64,000 nucleotides of DNA, taken from NCBI GenBank assembly GCA_019918135.1, contig WBZZ01003187.1, forward strand, positions 12,501-76,500, read 5' to 3'. The notes under the pieces are model-generated. The model saw only the letters and a list, made by a program, of their open reading frames with translations. It did not search any database and was not told where the DNA came from. This DNA is from Paulinella micropora. Taxonomy: Eukaryota; Cercozoa; Imbricatea; Euglyphida; Paulinellidae. Positions 9,582-19,913 of this stretch are shown here, one piece after another. The translations under genes and the position numbers were made by a program. Numbering within the stretch: the stretch's first letter is position 1; the number at the start of each line of letters is the position of its first letter.

Positions 9582-10771
9582 GCTGGTGATCGGAAGCTGA
9601 ACACCAAGGGATTATAACCAAGTTTATTATCTCCTACCCACACCATCTTGTCATTGTCAAAGTGTCCGACTCGTAGAAAGTCCGAAATGGGCAGACGATC
9701 CACCAGCACTCCACGGGCCCACCTTGCCGCCGCCGACGTCCGAGCGCACACGCGTGCTGTCTTGGCCTCGGCCCTGACATAACTGTTGTACTGTTGGTGC
9801 AGCTGGCCCACTGCAGGACGTGCATAGAACAACATTTGAGAAACGTAGGAGAGCAAGCCGAGGAGCCTCTCGAGCGTCTTCAGCTTGAACAGAGAGTTGG
9901 TGGCGAGGCGGAGTAAACCGGAAAGCACGATGTCTCTCTTGTCGTTTGGTAACTCTACGTACCAATGCCCTACCCTGGTATCCTTGTACCACCCCAACGC
10001 GCGGAAGGTTTGGCTCACTTCTTCTTTGTGCCAGGGGATGCCGAAACGCTTCGATAGGGCCTTGAATTTCTTGAGCAGTGCAAAAGCTCGTTCCCAGTTC
10101 TTGGCAATAATGTCCGAGTTGTCAACGAAGAGTTTCATCGGGACTTTCCGGAAAAGAAAAATGACCTCTAAGGCCCGAGAGAATCTATTCCATTGATCCG
10201 CAGCTGGTGTACCGCCGAAACCCGGGCAGACTTGAACAAAGTACTCGATGACGCCGGTCTCCGGATGCTTGGCTGCCACTACGTTCTGCCAAAATACCGA
10301 AGGGTCCAGCGGGGTTTGCCTGTAGGCGTCCTTGATGTCGGCAATGACTGCTACGCAACCCAGTCCCGCCTCGACTATCCTAGCCATCTGTCCGTCGTGT
10401 GAATAATAACCGACCCCATCGTCAGTTCGGGGGCAAAGCTGATTAAAGGAAAGAAGACGAGGGTACGAAAGGTCATTGATGAGCCTCTTCTTGCCGTTCT
10501 CTGGACGCCATTTGTCTTTGGGGATTGCGTACTGCCTCGAAACAATCGCTTGGTTCTTTTCCTCATCATTGGGGAAAGGAGGTCTGGTGAACGGTCCCAC
10601 CATGTATCCTTTCTCTACGCAGCTGAAGACTTCTTCGTAAAGCTTCCGGTTATCTTCGGGTAACAATCTATCTACAATGGAATAGTCGCGGAGGAACTCT
10701 CCCGTGCCCCTGTAGAAAGTCTGGGTGCCAGTGAGGAAACCTTTCAGCCACGTTACTTCATCGAGAGACAC
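9557..10771 (-). pseudogene. Divergent reverse transcriptase fragment (DIRS-like?)
   Basis: The 404-codon frame shows RT blocks: KGYMVGPFTRPPFPN, then KRLINDLSYPRLLSFNQL, VIADIKDAYRQTPLDP with the first Asp, a CPGFGGTPAADQWNRF block and KLFVDNSDIIAKN in place of the usual xxDD box. The GPF..PP and RLI.DLSYP style is typical of DIRS-type (tyrosine-recombinase) retroelements, but no recombinase is present. The second catalytic Asp is Asn here. The 5' side is cut at about 10775 by copia pol. The 3' side passes near 9600 into unrelated sequence before an RNase H domain appears. It is a truncated remnant. Confidence 0.6.
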
Positions 10772-10777
10772 CCGTAA

Positions 10778-11430
10778 TCACTCCGGTGTACCCGGAATGA
10801 TGACCGTAAATTTGTTGAGCAAGTAAATGAACTGCTCGCGCGGCAACGGTTTGGTAAGTAGATCGCCTATTTGCTTTTTAGTACTAACTTTAATAAACTT
10901 CATCTCTCCATCTCTCTGTGAATGATGTATGAAATGTAATTCAAGAGGTATATGCTTGGTGCGTGGTCCGGATAATCCGCGTTCACCTGCGAGAATTGTT
11001 TGGGTATTATCCTCGAATAATTCAACCGGACCTTTTTGCGGAATTCCGAGATCCTGTCTAACATGACCTACAGCTAATCCCTCTCTAATACACTCAGTAG
11101 CTGCGAAAATTTCTGCATCATTCGAACTAAGAGCCATCCTACTCTGCCTTTTCGAAAGCCAACCTATGGGGTCTCCCCCCAGAGAATTACGTAACCTGTA
11201 CGTGACTTTCCGGTTTTCGTGCAAACCTTGTGGGCCGCATCTGGCAACAGCGTGACTTTAGGGTAAGTATTACCTTCTTGCGAAGATTTAGGCCCGTGAA
11301 ATGCTAACCCGCGAAATGAGCCTATTAAATACCGCAATATGCTTCCTAACATTGCATAAGTGATTCCCCTATCTAAAGTCTGCATAACACTAGCTGCATT
11401 GAGCGCCTGTTCTATATCCGGCCTAGTCAT
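10778..11430 (-). pseudogene. Ty1/copia RNase H
   Basis: Two overlapping frames are joined by a frameshift near 11170-11220. They carry TRPDIEQALNAASV, KSRTGYVILWG and then GDPIGWLSKRQSRMALSS, DAEIFAATECIREGLAVGH and the C-terminal TKKQIGDLLTKPLP. These are the conserved steps of a copia RNase H that degrades the RNA strand during reverse transcription. The frame stops at 10778, and the next bases belong to the foreign RT fragment, so the 3' LTR is absent. Confidence 0.85.
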
Positions 11431-11461
11431 CTTAGATAAATAAAGAAGACTACCGACTATA

Positions 11462-12268
11462 CTAGCTATTGCGAACTTGGCGCCGCCGTAAAGCCGCGTC
11501 CTCGGACATAGCTACTGGCAACTGATCTAACGCTGGGGTGCTTACGGGACGAGACTTATCATACCCGAACTCTCTGAGCACCTGCAACTGGTATTTACGC
11601 TGGTGCAGAACAATCCTACCTTTCTCCTGCACTAACTCTATTCCTTTGAACTCCTTTGCGACTCCTAGCCTTTTTAGCGGGTAATGCTTTTCTAACGCAG
11701 ACGCGAATTTTTCATAAGCTTCTGTGCTAGGCGCGGAAAATATTAAATCATCCACGTGAAATATTCCTACTATAGCTTCTCGTATAGGCTTGTCTTTCTC
11801 TACGAACATGCATAGATCTGAGTCTAACAGCCTAAAACCTAGCTTTTCTAACTGTGGGGCTAGTATATCGTACCATCTCCTACCTGCCTGTGGCGCCCCA
11901 TACAAAGCATCATCTACACGCAATATCATCCCCTCTCTACCCTCTCTGTCCATAACATCAGGAGCATAGGCGAATACCGGGTCTTTTATGCGTGCATTTA
12001 AGTAAGCATTCTTAAAGTCTATCCCGTAGAGCTTATTTCCATGCCAGGCAGCAAGTTTGGCAAGCATGAGCAGCGAGCGATGCGAGGCACAAGGAAAAAA
12101 CAACTGGTCAGGGTTGAAGCTAACTCCTGGCTCTAGCATGTCTCCTCTCAAAGCTAATCTAGACTTCACAAACTTTCTATTGTTCTCGTCTACCTTCACC
12201 TTGTGAACCCATGTGAGCCTGACTATCTTGTTAACACCGGCCTTTTTGGCCTCACTATGCTTAACCAT
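11462..12268 (-). pseudogene. Ty1/copia reverse transcriptase
   Basis: The RVT_2-type domain has LTWVHKVKVDENNRKFVKSR, the LYGIDFKNAYLNARI block with the first Asp, ALYGAPQAGRRWYD, the IFHVDDLIFSAP active site (VDD) and a QRKYQLQVLREFGYD tail. Catalytic residues are intact. A short spacer with frame change separates it from the RNase H, and its upstream linker lies at 12223-12456 in a different frame. It is therefore a decayed polyprotein. Confidence 0.9.
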
Positions 12269-12404
12269 GTGTAAGTTTTGAAGTCCTTAAGGGACTGTAT
12301 CTCCTTCTTCATGCCTTCCTGCAAATCCTTTGCTGTCATCCCCTGCTCAGCTATCTCTTTCGGCACACGTATGTTTAAATAGAGCAAAAACTTATTTGGT
12401 TCAT

Positions 12405-13631
12405 TCATGCATCTGTCATAGCATAACATAGCACTCTCCAGCTCTCCAGCAGGCAATACGGACCCCCCTCACTTACCCTGTACTTGGTTATCTCTGAGTC
12501 TAGCATCTTCTCAAACCTATCCTCAAACTGTACAAAGTGAGATGGCTTGGGCTGCTTTCTAACTTTCAGCCTTTCTTTGGGGTTGCATTTCTGCTTGACT
12601 ATTCCTTCACGTACTTTGCTATCCCAGCCTACTCCGTATGTCTTCTCTGCCCACTCTTCTCCCCACTCCCTTGCAGGGGCTCTCACTCTCACTCCCTCTA
12701 GTTCCTGAACCTCAACTACCTTTCGTTCTCGTTTTAGTTCAGTATGCGGTCGTGTAGGTGGTTTGTGTGCCTCTCGTCTTACTCTTTTACTCTCGTGAAC
12801 TATGTTTGCGTCTGTGATTTTGTCACTCTGCTCCCATGTTCTGCCTTTACTAGGTTGCTCACTCTCTTCATATGCTCTTCTCTCGTGATGTGTCTGAGGG
12901 TCAGATGCATCTGTGAGTGCGTGTGCATGTCCTAGTCCTGTGTTTGTTGTCTGCGGGGTTGTGTCGGTGGGATGAGGTGCAGCTGGCGATGTGGTGTCGA
13001 TGTCCTGTGTAGATAAGCTATCTTGTGTTTGTATGTGTTTGCGATCGAAACTGCCTCCCCCTGTGTCCCCTCCATATTCCCCCTGTCCTTGGTGACTACC
13101 TGACTGACTATCCTCATCGACATGGTCGTATGCGTCATCGTCGTCATGTGTCTGTGTCGTTTCCTCTTGTGTGTGAGTGGTGGTGTCTGTGGTGGTGTTG
13201 GGTGTGGTGTCTGTCTCTTCGACATCGACATCGTTACTTTCACTCTCCCCCTCAGCTCCATCCTCATCCCACTTAACGCTCCTTTCTGGGTGTGCTGCTT
13301 TACCTACCACGTACGGGTCGACACGCACGTTTCTAACTCCTGCTATTACTTTCCTCCCGTCCCACACCCTGTATAACTCCCTAAATAGGTCGTACCCTAC
13401 TAGCACGACCTTCTTACCCCTAAACTGTCCTTTTCTACCCTTGCCTGTGTACATAACTCCCATACATCCTATCGGCCTAAGGTGGGTGAGGAAGGGTTTC
13501 CGGCCTAAAAGCTGTTCATAGGGCGATATCCATTTTCTTGGCCCATGGGTGGCGAGCAAAATGTGGAGGGTGGTGGCTGAGTGCTCCATTTCTGCCCAAA
13601 ACGAGATAAACAGTTCTGCATGGTACCTCAT
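12405..13631 (-). pseudogene. Ty1/copia integrase C-terminal half and linker
   Basis: The frame starts in the integrase core (FISFWAEMEHSATTLHILLA), continues with KWISPYEQLLGRKPF and the GKKVVLVGYD block, then a long Thr/His/Asp/Gln-rich linker (TTTDTTTHTQEETTQTHDDD) before the RT. The upstream core fragment at 13669-13887 is in another frame. The linker is compositionally extreme and includes tgtg/caca-rich low-complexity DNA at 12900-13250. Confidence 0.8.
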
Positions 13632-13668
13632 GGCCCTAGCGGCCCCGGCCGTAATGTCGTTAGCCTTC

Positions 13669-14059
13669 TCAGCTATGGGGTTGCCATCTTTGTCCCCCGT
13701 AGCTGAGGTTTTCCAAACAAACTGTCTCGGCGTCCACCACTATCACCTCTTTCGGGACGTCAAACTCCTGATCACATCTCATCTCTCTTACTTTATTTCC
13801 TGTCTGTCTCTCGTAAAAGGCTACTGCTTGTTTAATGCAGTCGATAAATTCGTTCTTATGTGATAAATAAAAGTCTAAAATAAACAACGAGTAATCGTCA
13901 GTGACGGAAAATTTATGCCTCTTCCCGTGTATTGACCGACCACGTTCCGGTGTCTATATGCAAAACTATTCCTGGCTTACTAGCTCTCTCTATCTGATTA
14001 GCTTTAAATCTAGGTAACTGCTTAGCCTTACCTATCATGCAAGGCTCACAAAACTTCAC
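13669..14059 (-). pseudogene. Ty1/copia GAG-pre-integrase and integrase core start
   Basis: The minus strand encodes CEPCMIGKAKQLPRFKAN (zinc-binding CxxC) followed by IVLHIDTG with the first catalytic Asp. A break leads to LDFYLSHKNEFIDCIKQAVAF and VREMRCDQEFDVPKEV near the second Asp. Upstream (higher coordinates) the copia sequence ends exactly where the right inverted-repeat arm begins (14060). Gag and protease of this copy are therefore missing. Confidence 0.8.
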
Positions 14060-15148
14060 GGCATAACGTCTTAATCACCAAAAAGAAGCTTCAGCCAAAA
14101 AAGCTGTGTAAGGTTTTGGAAAGTTTCAAAGAAGAGATGGAAAGCGACGACGCTTTGGCACAGGTGGGTTCCGTGTATTTTTTAAATTGTATTTTGTTTA
14201 AATACCAAATTTCACATGAGAATATTAATATATGCATAACGACGAACTTTTCATATTTCAATGACTAGTACATTTTTCATATTTCAATTACTGGAACATA
14301 CTGATTTGAAGTTTATCAAATCTCAAACAATATTTTCTAGTTGGAACAACTGCTGCTCAAAAAACATCTCCAGCAAGAAATTATGGAGATCTTGCGGCAA
14401 GGTTGGTGCTTGGCCAGCGATGCTCTGGAGTTTGTCAAAACCTTGCGTGAACTGGAAACGAACACAGAAGGAACAAGAATCGAACTGCCCAAGGAGTGGC
14501 ATAATGAGTGGAAGCGCCCTGCTGACCTGATAGACTTCTTCAATGACAATTTCTTCAATGGTCGTAAAGACGAGGACGTTACGGACCTCCTGACGGGTGA
14601 AAGTTATTTTTGGGAAGCGCTCGTGGCAACGTCCCAAAAGAAGAAGGACGAACCTGAAGAGTATCGGCAGCTTGAACTTTGGAGTGAAGAGGGGGAGGGC
14701 TTTATCAATGAGTTCAATTTCCAATTCAAGTGTACTCCGAAACTTTAATTTAGAAGAAGTTGCGATGGATTGCAAGCTTCCCTCTACGCCATGACGATTC
14801 TACATGATCGGACCATCGATTGAGTTCTCTTGTATTATTGCAGTCAACGGACCCGCTTTCACTCGTACTACACTCTCGTGTTATAAATTATATGTGCTTG
14901 CCCCGGTCGCCTGACCACTGGTGCCGCTTATATTAAGCTCCCAAAATTTCTGAGTTCGTGATTTCGCAATATATTGCTTCTCATTTACTAACAGTTTTTG
15001 TGCGATTCTAAGTTTGCTGTAATATTTACAACTTGAAAGTTGCCTTATTAATTATTTAAGATTTCGGGTCCGGCAGAGCCGAGGTGTAATAGATGTAGTT
15101 AGAGAGGTGTTTGGGCCCGCAGGGCATGTGTACCTGAAGCAGTGGGGG
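14060..15148 (+). repeat. Right arm of the 1,089-bp inverted repeat, with gene copy
   Basis: This is the reverse complement of 8168-9256. It carries the 3' portion of the same gene: exon 1 remnant 14060-14163, intron 14164-14340 (GTGGGTT to TTTTCTAG, 177 nt) and exon 2 14341-14748. The copy is 5'-truncated, but its intron is kept. DNA-level duplication is therefore more likely than reverse transcription of a spliced mRNA. The outer end is GCAGTGGGGG at 15148. Confidence 0.93.
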
Positions 15149-15584
15149 GGGGCCCCAACGCCAACCCCGCGCTGCCGACCCCGCCTCGCCGCGCTGTCGC
15201 GCGGCGAGGCGACGTTATTCATAGCTATTTCTAGCAATTTCAGTTACCTTTACTTAGGTAGTTGTTTTGTCAATAAGCCGGACAAGTATTACCAAAGTGA
15301 CCTGAGAAGTTTCTAATACATCCTTTTACAGTCATAATTACATCAGTCTTATGTTTACCTAACTCAGAGTCATCATGACGGTAGCAGTCATTATCTCACC
15401 AGCATCTAAGTTAATCAGTTTTGTGACGTGGCAGTTTTGTCACGGTTTCAGTTCTGTTATTATACTTATTATTAAAGTGCGTATTCCCATACTGCGGTAG
15501 TAGACTTGCCGGTGTTGCCCACATTGATCCTGAAAGGGATCGGGAAAGGTTCCTTTAATAAGTACGAGTAGTTACTCAAATGTT
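15149..15584. other. Possible copia 5' LTR/leader
   Basis: After a GC-rich patch with a gcgcggcgaggcg hairpin (15175-15215), the DNA becomes AT-rich and lies directly upstream of copia gag. An LTR end and primer-binding site would be expected here (tgaaagggatcgggaaagg, 15530-15550, looks leader-like), but I cannot define the borders. Confidence 0.35.
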
Positions 15585-15812
15585 ATGAGCCAATGGAGCC
15601 GAAAAAGAGTTGGGTTTGAAGCAGTCTTACATTCCGCAGTTAGTTGGAACAATCGGAACTATTCCGACTTCCAGTGGAAGATGGAGAGTTGTGCCAAAGG
15701 CGTGAGTGCATGGCACGGGGAGTGTGTCAAGCTGGCGTTGAGAGTCTTAGACCCAGCTAAGGCTAAGATGAAGTATCCCCTGGCTATGATCCCGCGAAAG
15801 CACTGGACATAG
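15585..15812 (+). pseudogene. Ty1/copia gag N-terminus
   Basis: The 75-codon frame MSQWSRKRVGFEAVLHSAV ... NNRNYSDFQWKMESC, AWHGECVKLALRVL looks like the start of a copia gag, where a W..W-type core precedes the UBN2-like domain. It ends in a stop at 15810. An acidic stretch (EMPEDPESEDTPDEGSDTD) continues in other frames before the main gag block. The neighbouring pol at 10.8-14.1 kb lies on the opposite strand, so they are not one intact element. Confidence 0.6.
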
Positions 15813-16064
15813 AGGAGAAAGAAATGCCCGAAGACCCAGAGTCGGAGGACACTCCCGACGAAGGGTCAGACACAGATGCCAGTAGCTCAGAGAGCGCTCA
15901 AAAGAGCTGCTACCAGAAAGGAAGGAAAGTCGACACTAGAAGATAAGCCGAAAGATTGTGCTAAGTTGTCACGCCAGATGAGCAGAAACAGGCATGGAAA
16001 GACAAGAGATTGAAAAGACTGAAGAGAGAGAAGACGACAGTCAAAAAAGACGCACTCAATAAGA

Positions 16065-16913
16065 GTGAAAGCAATACAGAAAGAGAAAAGGCATTATGAA
16101 CGCATGAGAACACTTCAACTCATTCTGTCTGTCGCATTCTCACACACAACTGTCGTGAAATTTCTACGTACTAAGAAAATGAATAGACCTATAGAGATGA
16201 TAGAAGTTGTACGAGCAAAGTTCGGTTCTACTTCCGGGGTACAGAAAAGTATGAAAGCGAAAATTTTCGAGGACACATACCCAAAGCCCGGACAAAACGT
16301 TGATGCATGGTTGAGTGAGTATGTAGCACTGAAAGTCGAGGTAGAGAGCAATAGGACTCACCCATTTGAAGAGGACGACCTCATGCGAACACTCATTGAC
16401 AAACTCGCCACCCACCCCGCATATGGTGAGACGTTCAAATCATTACACTACAACCTCCCACACCACCTCAGACCCGAATTTGAGGACGTAGTAGAGAGTG
16501 CTAGAGACACGTGGGCGATGTGGAGGAAGGATAAGTGGAAGAGAGAGGAACGAAAAGAAAGAGAGCCCAGGAGGGAGAAGAAAGAGACAAACCTCATGTT
16601 AGATGATCAGGGCGATGACGGGGATGGAGGTAAGGGGAAACACAGAAAGCTCAAGAAGAAGGAGGAATGGTGGCTCAAAGTGACGTGTTTCGCGTGTGAA
16701 AAGAAAGGGCACACCAAAAAGTATTGCCCGGACACAAAGGCCAAACGACAAAACCAAGAGAGAGACGATAAGCAGAAGAAAGACAAAACAAACAAAACGG
16801 AAAGACACACAACAAGAAGAACAGGCGAAAGACATAGCTCTATTGAGAGAGGTGGAAGAGGAAGAAGAGGAAGGGTCAGACGAGGACGCTGTGCTCATTT
16901 TTATGGGGGGTAG
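16065..16913 (+). pseudogene. Ty1/copia gag with CCHC zinc knuckle
   Basis: This is a UBN2-type gag region. It includes MRTLQLILSVAFSHTTVVKF, AKFGSTSGVQKSMKAKIF, YPKPGQNVDAWLSEYVALK and EDDLMRTLIDKLATHPAY, then a basic segment and a CCHC knuckle CFACEKKGHTKKYC (Cx2Cx4Hx4C), the RNA-binding part of the nucleocapsid. It runs on into a Lys/Arg/Glu-rich tail. Gag assembles the particle that packages element RNA. No intact pol follows on this strand. Confidence 0.85.
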
Positions 16914-16966
16914 AGAAGACGAAGACGAAGGGCAAGAAGAGGACACAGAGAGGAGGGACAGAGGGA

Positions 16967-17830
16967 ATGCCGAGGCTGGGGAACCCCAGCCTGTGCCAGG
17001 TGTTCGCAAAAGTGGGGCTCAGAGAGAATGCCGAGTCTGGGGAACCCCAGACTGAGCCAGGTGTTCGTTCCCTACAGGCTGAGCGTAGGAGAGTTGGGAG
17101 TCCTAACCCCAGTTTAGCCCCTCTACCCTCACCTATCAAACCCGTGAAACACAAACAATCCTCAGGCCCATTAACCCCAAAGCGTCAATTGCCCCCTTCT
17201 TCAACCCCACCGATCAATCTAGCCAGCTATAGTCGAGAGAGGCCTCGTTCCCTTAAGTGTCAGGGACTAAACAAAAAGAAGGAAGAGTGTAATATTTCCT
17301 TAGAGTTTGATAAGAGAGGGCCTAATGCCGAGCAAGCTTCTCGGTTAGCCTTTGGCTTTTATTGCGGATACCACGCCAGAAAGCAGGATCCAGAGTATCC
17401 TTTGCTTGATCTAGCTGTCAGCCCCCACCTCCGACCCCCCAAATCCCCTTATTATCCGGATGAGAGAGGTTTGCGAGAGGATGCAAAGAAGAGAGGGATA
17501 ACAGTACCACCTCCATTCACCCTCACACTCACAAGCCCAACACGCACAGAGGGAGTAAGCGAGAAGAGTAAAGAGGGCAAGGAGGGAGCGGGCGAGACTG
17601 TGAGGGGGAGAAGTGACAACAACACCACAGCCCCACCCCGCACCACTTCACCTGCACCATCAGTCGACACAGACGATATGCCTGTCTTGAAGAGCAATGA
17701 AGATGAAGAAGAAGACGAAGAAGAAGAAGACGAGCTCGACTGGAATGAGGATTCGAGATGCTCGGATGAAATCACACATGATATGGCGATCCCACCTCCC
17801 CCACGCATTTTCGCACCCCTGTCGGTATAA
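16967..17830 (+). pseudogene. Copia-associated Pro/Ser-rich region
   Basis: The 287-codon frame follows gag after a short tandem repeat (aatgccgagKctggggaacccc occurs twice at 16967-17055). A Cys/Trp-poor conserved-looking centre (SLKCQGLNKKKEECNISLEF, ASRLAFGFYCGYHARKQD) has CQG and FYCGYH that might bind zinc. An acidic tract (EDEEEDEEEEDELDWNED) follows. The last residues PPPPRIFAPLSV are encoded by the first unit of the ~180-bp satellite, which therefore interrupts or ends the element. I do not recognise the domain. Confidence 0.5.
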
Positions 17831-18530
17831 ATGATCGTTTGTGGGAACGAGGAGGAGTTGGGAGCTCATACTTGCAGGGTGGCTAGCCCCAGACTCGATC
17901 TTGGTGCTGATATGATTTTTTTTTGGAATTCACGCAAATATTTGCGTTAGGGGAGTGTCCTGAATGCCAAAATTCCTTGTTTGTTTCGCACCCCAATCGG
18001 AATCAATGATGGTTTGTGTGAACCAGGAGGAGTTGAGAGCTCATATTGACAGGGTGGCTAGCCCCAGACCCGATCTTCATGCTGCTATAATTTCTTTGGA
18101 ATTCACGCAAATATTTGCGTTAGGGGAGTGTCCTGAATGCCAAAATTCCTTGTTTTTTTGGCCTATTTTGCACCCTCCAACGGAATAAATCATGGTTTGT
18201 GGGAACCAGGAAGATTTGGGAGCTCATATTGGCAGGATGGTTAGCCCCAGACTCGATGTTGATGCTGATATAATTTTATTGGAATTCACGCAAATATTTG
18301 CATAAGGGGATTGTCCTGAATGCCAAATTTCCTTGGTTTTTACCCTATTTTCTGCTCTCCCATCGGAATAAATGATGGTTTGTAAGAACCAGAAGGAGTT
18401 AAGAGCTCATATTGGCAGGCTGGCTAGCCCAGACTTGATCTTGATGCTAATATATATTTTTTGGAATTCACGCAAATATTTGCGTTGGGGGAATGTCCTG
18501 AATGCCAAATTTCCTTGCTTTTTAGCAGTA
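17806..18530 (+). repeat. ~180-bp tandem repeat (R180), array A, 4 units
   Basis: Unit starts (cggaataaatcatggtttg and variants) lie near 17823, 17998, 18181 and 18363, spaced 175-183 bp. Most units carry ACGCAAATATTTGCGT, a perfect 16-bp palindrome, followed by ggggagtgtcctgaatgccaaa. The array passes directly into the ~140-bp repeat. Confidence 0.9.
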
Positions 18531-19193
18531 CTTGCCGGTGCATCCGGCAATCGAACGTACCCTGTCGACGGGGCAGGGGGGGTCCGGGGGGGGGGGGGGA
18601 ACCCGAGCCCTGTGATTGTACGTTCCCGTTCTGGTCGCGGGTGGCACTCACAATTGAAATTGAGGTTTTTTTTGCCACCAGGCGCCTTTTGCGGCACCTC
18701 CGGCAATTCAACGTACCCTGTCGAAGGGAAAGGGGGGGTCCAGGGGAGCCCTGCGATTGTACGTACCCGTTCTGGTCGTGGGTGGCACCCACACCTGAAA
18801 ATTGAGGTTTTTTGGCCACCAGGCGCCCTTTCCGGCACTTCCGGCAATGCAACGTACCCTGTTGAAGGGAAAGGGGGTCCGGAGGAGCCCTGCGATTGTA
18901 CGTACCCGTTCCGGTCGCGGGTGGCACCCACACCTGAAAATTGAGGTTTTTGCCACCAGACGCCGTTTGCGGCACCTCCGGCAATTCAACGTACCTTATC
19001 AAAGAGAAAGGGGGGGTCCGGGGAGCCCTGCGATTGTACGTACCCGTTCTGGTCGCGGGTGGCACCCACACCTGAAAATTGAGGCTTTTTTGCCACCAGG
19101 CGCCCTTTGCGGCACCCCCGGCAAGTCAACGTACCCTGTCGAAGGGAAAGGGGGCGGGGGGGGGGGGGGGTCCGGGGGGCCCTCCAAAAAGTG
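18531..19193 (+). repeat. ~138-bp tandem repeat (R140), array A, 5 units
   Basis: Each unit reads gccaccaggcgcc, ggcacctccggcaattcaacg, a G-run with ggtccgg, a gattgtacgtacccg stretch and ctgaaaattgaggtttt. Spacing is about 138 bp. The G-runs reach 13 nt. Long apparent frames on both strands are by-products of the periodicity. Confidence 0.88.
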
Positions 19194-19263
19194 ATAAGAA
19201 GTGGGGCTGGCGGGATTTGGTGCGCGAAGCGCACCGGTCAACCATCTTTTCAGGTGTTGGAGC

Positions 19264-19271
19264 AGCCCCTA

Positions 19272-19359
<88 letters not shown>

Positions 19360-19394
19360 TTGTTATTATTATTGTTATTATTATTATTATTATT
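19264..19394 (+). repeat. (ATT)n followed by (AGT)n microsatellite
   Basis: About 17 ATT units are followed by about 13 AGT units and then ATT again. It lies between the R140 array flank (ttttcaggtgttggagcagcccc) and a SINE. Confidence 0.95.
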
Positions 19395-19660
19395 GGACAC
19401 CGTGATAGCCCAGTGGTCAAGTTCTACCATCTGGGCCCTGTCGCCAGTTCGATTCCCGTTGGTGCCACCAGTATTTTCATTGAACATACCGCTCCGTCTG
19501 GACCAGTATTTTCATTGAACATACCGCTCCGTCTGGAAGTGTTGGAACTGCCCTTGCGGGGGTGTCATTAGAGCCTATCGTCAATTCTTCGTACTCCCCT
19601 CACGGGTGAGACGATGGAGGCGCATGTGCAGAAATGCATCAGCCATTGACAGAGAAGCAC

Positions 19661-19733
<73 letters not shown>
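19395..19733 (+). mobile_element. tRNA-derived SINE (family S1) with (ATT)n tail
   Basis: The body is 19395-19660 and the tail 19661-19733. The head resembles a tRNA. GGACACCG and CGGTGCC-type ends can pair as an acceptor stem, TAGCCCAGTGG matches the RNA polymerase III A box and AGTTCGATTCC the B box, 29 nt apart. The middle contains ccagtattttcattgaacat twice. The 3' end reads gatggaggcgcatgtgcaga ... agagaagcac, then ATT repeats. It is the most complete plus-strand copy here. Confidence 0.85.
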
Positions 19734-19781
19734 GATGGAGGCGCATGTGCAGATTTGCATCAGCCATTGACAGAGAAGCAC

Positions 19782-19862
<81 letters not shown>

Positions 19863-19912
19863 TATTACTATTATTATTATTATTATCATTATTATTATTA
19901 TTATTATTATTA
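19734..19912 (+). mobile_element. 48-bp 3' stub of SINE S1 with second (ATT)n tail
   Basis: Only the last 48 bp of the SINE (gatggaggcgcatgtgcaga to agaagcac, 19734-19781) remain, followed by about 130 bp of ATT units. It looks like an extremely 5'-truncated insertion into the tail of the preceding copy. Confidence 0.8.
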
Positions 19913-19913
19913 T

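Noticed and set aside
12744..13521. Plus-strand frames opposite the copia integrase
   Set aside because: Shadows of the Thr/His-rich linker on the minus strand.
8168..15148. One large DNA transposon with 1,089-bp terminal repeats
   Set aside because: The interior is a mosaic of a truncated copia and an RT fragment in phases that do not form an element, and no target duplication is visible. Kept only as an alternative.
15585..17830. Copia gag here and copia pol at 10.8-14.1 kb as one inverted element
   Set aside because: They are on opposite strands and separated by the repeat arm; no shared junction supports a simple inversion.
18407..19241. Frames of 80-215 codons on both strands over the R140 array
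   Set aside because: Repeat-driven frames with no start context or domain; the same DNA is open in several frames.
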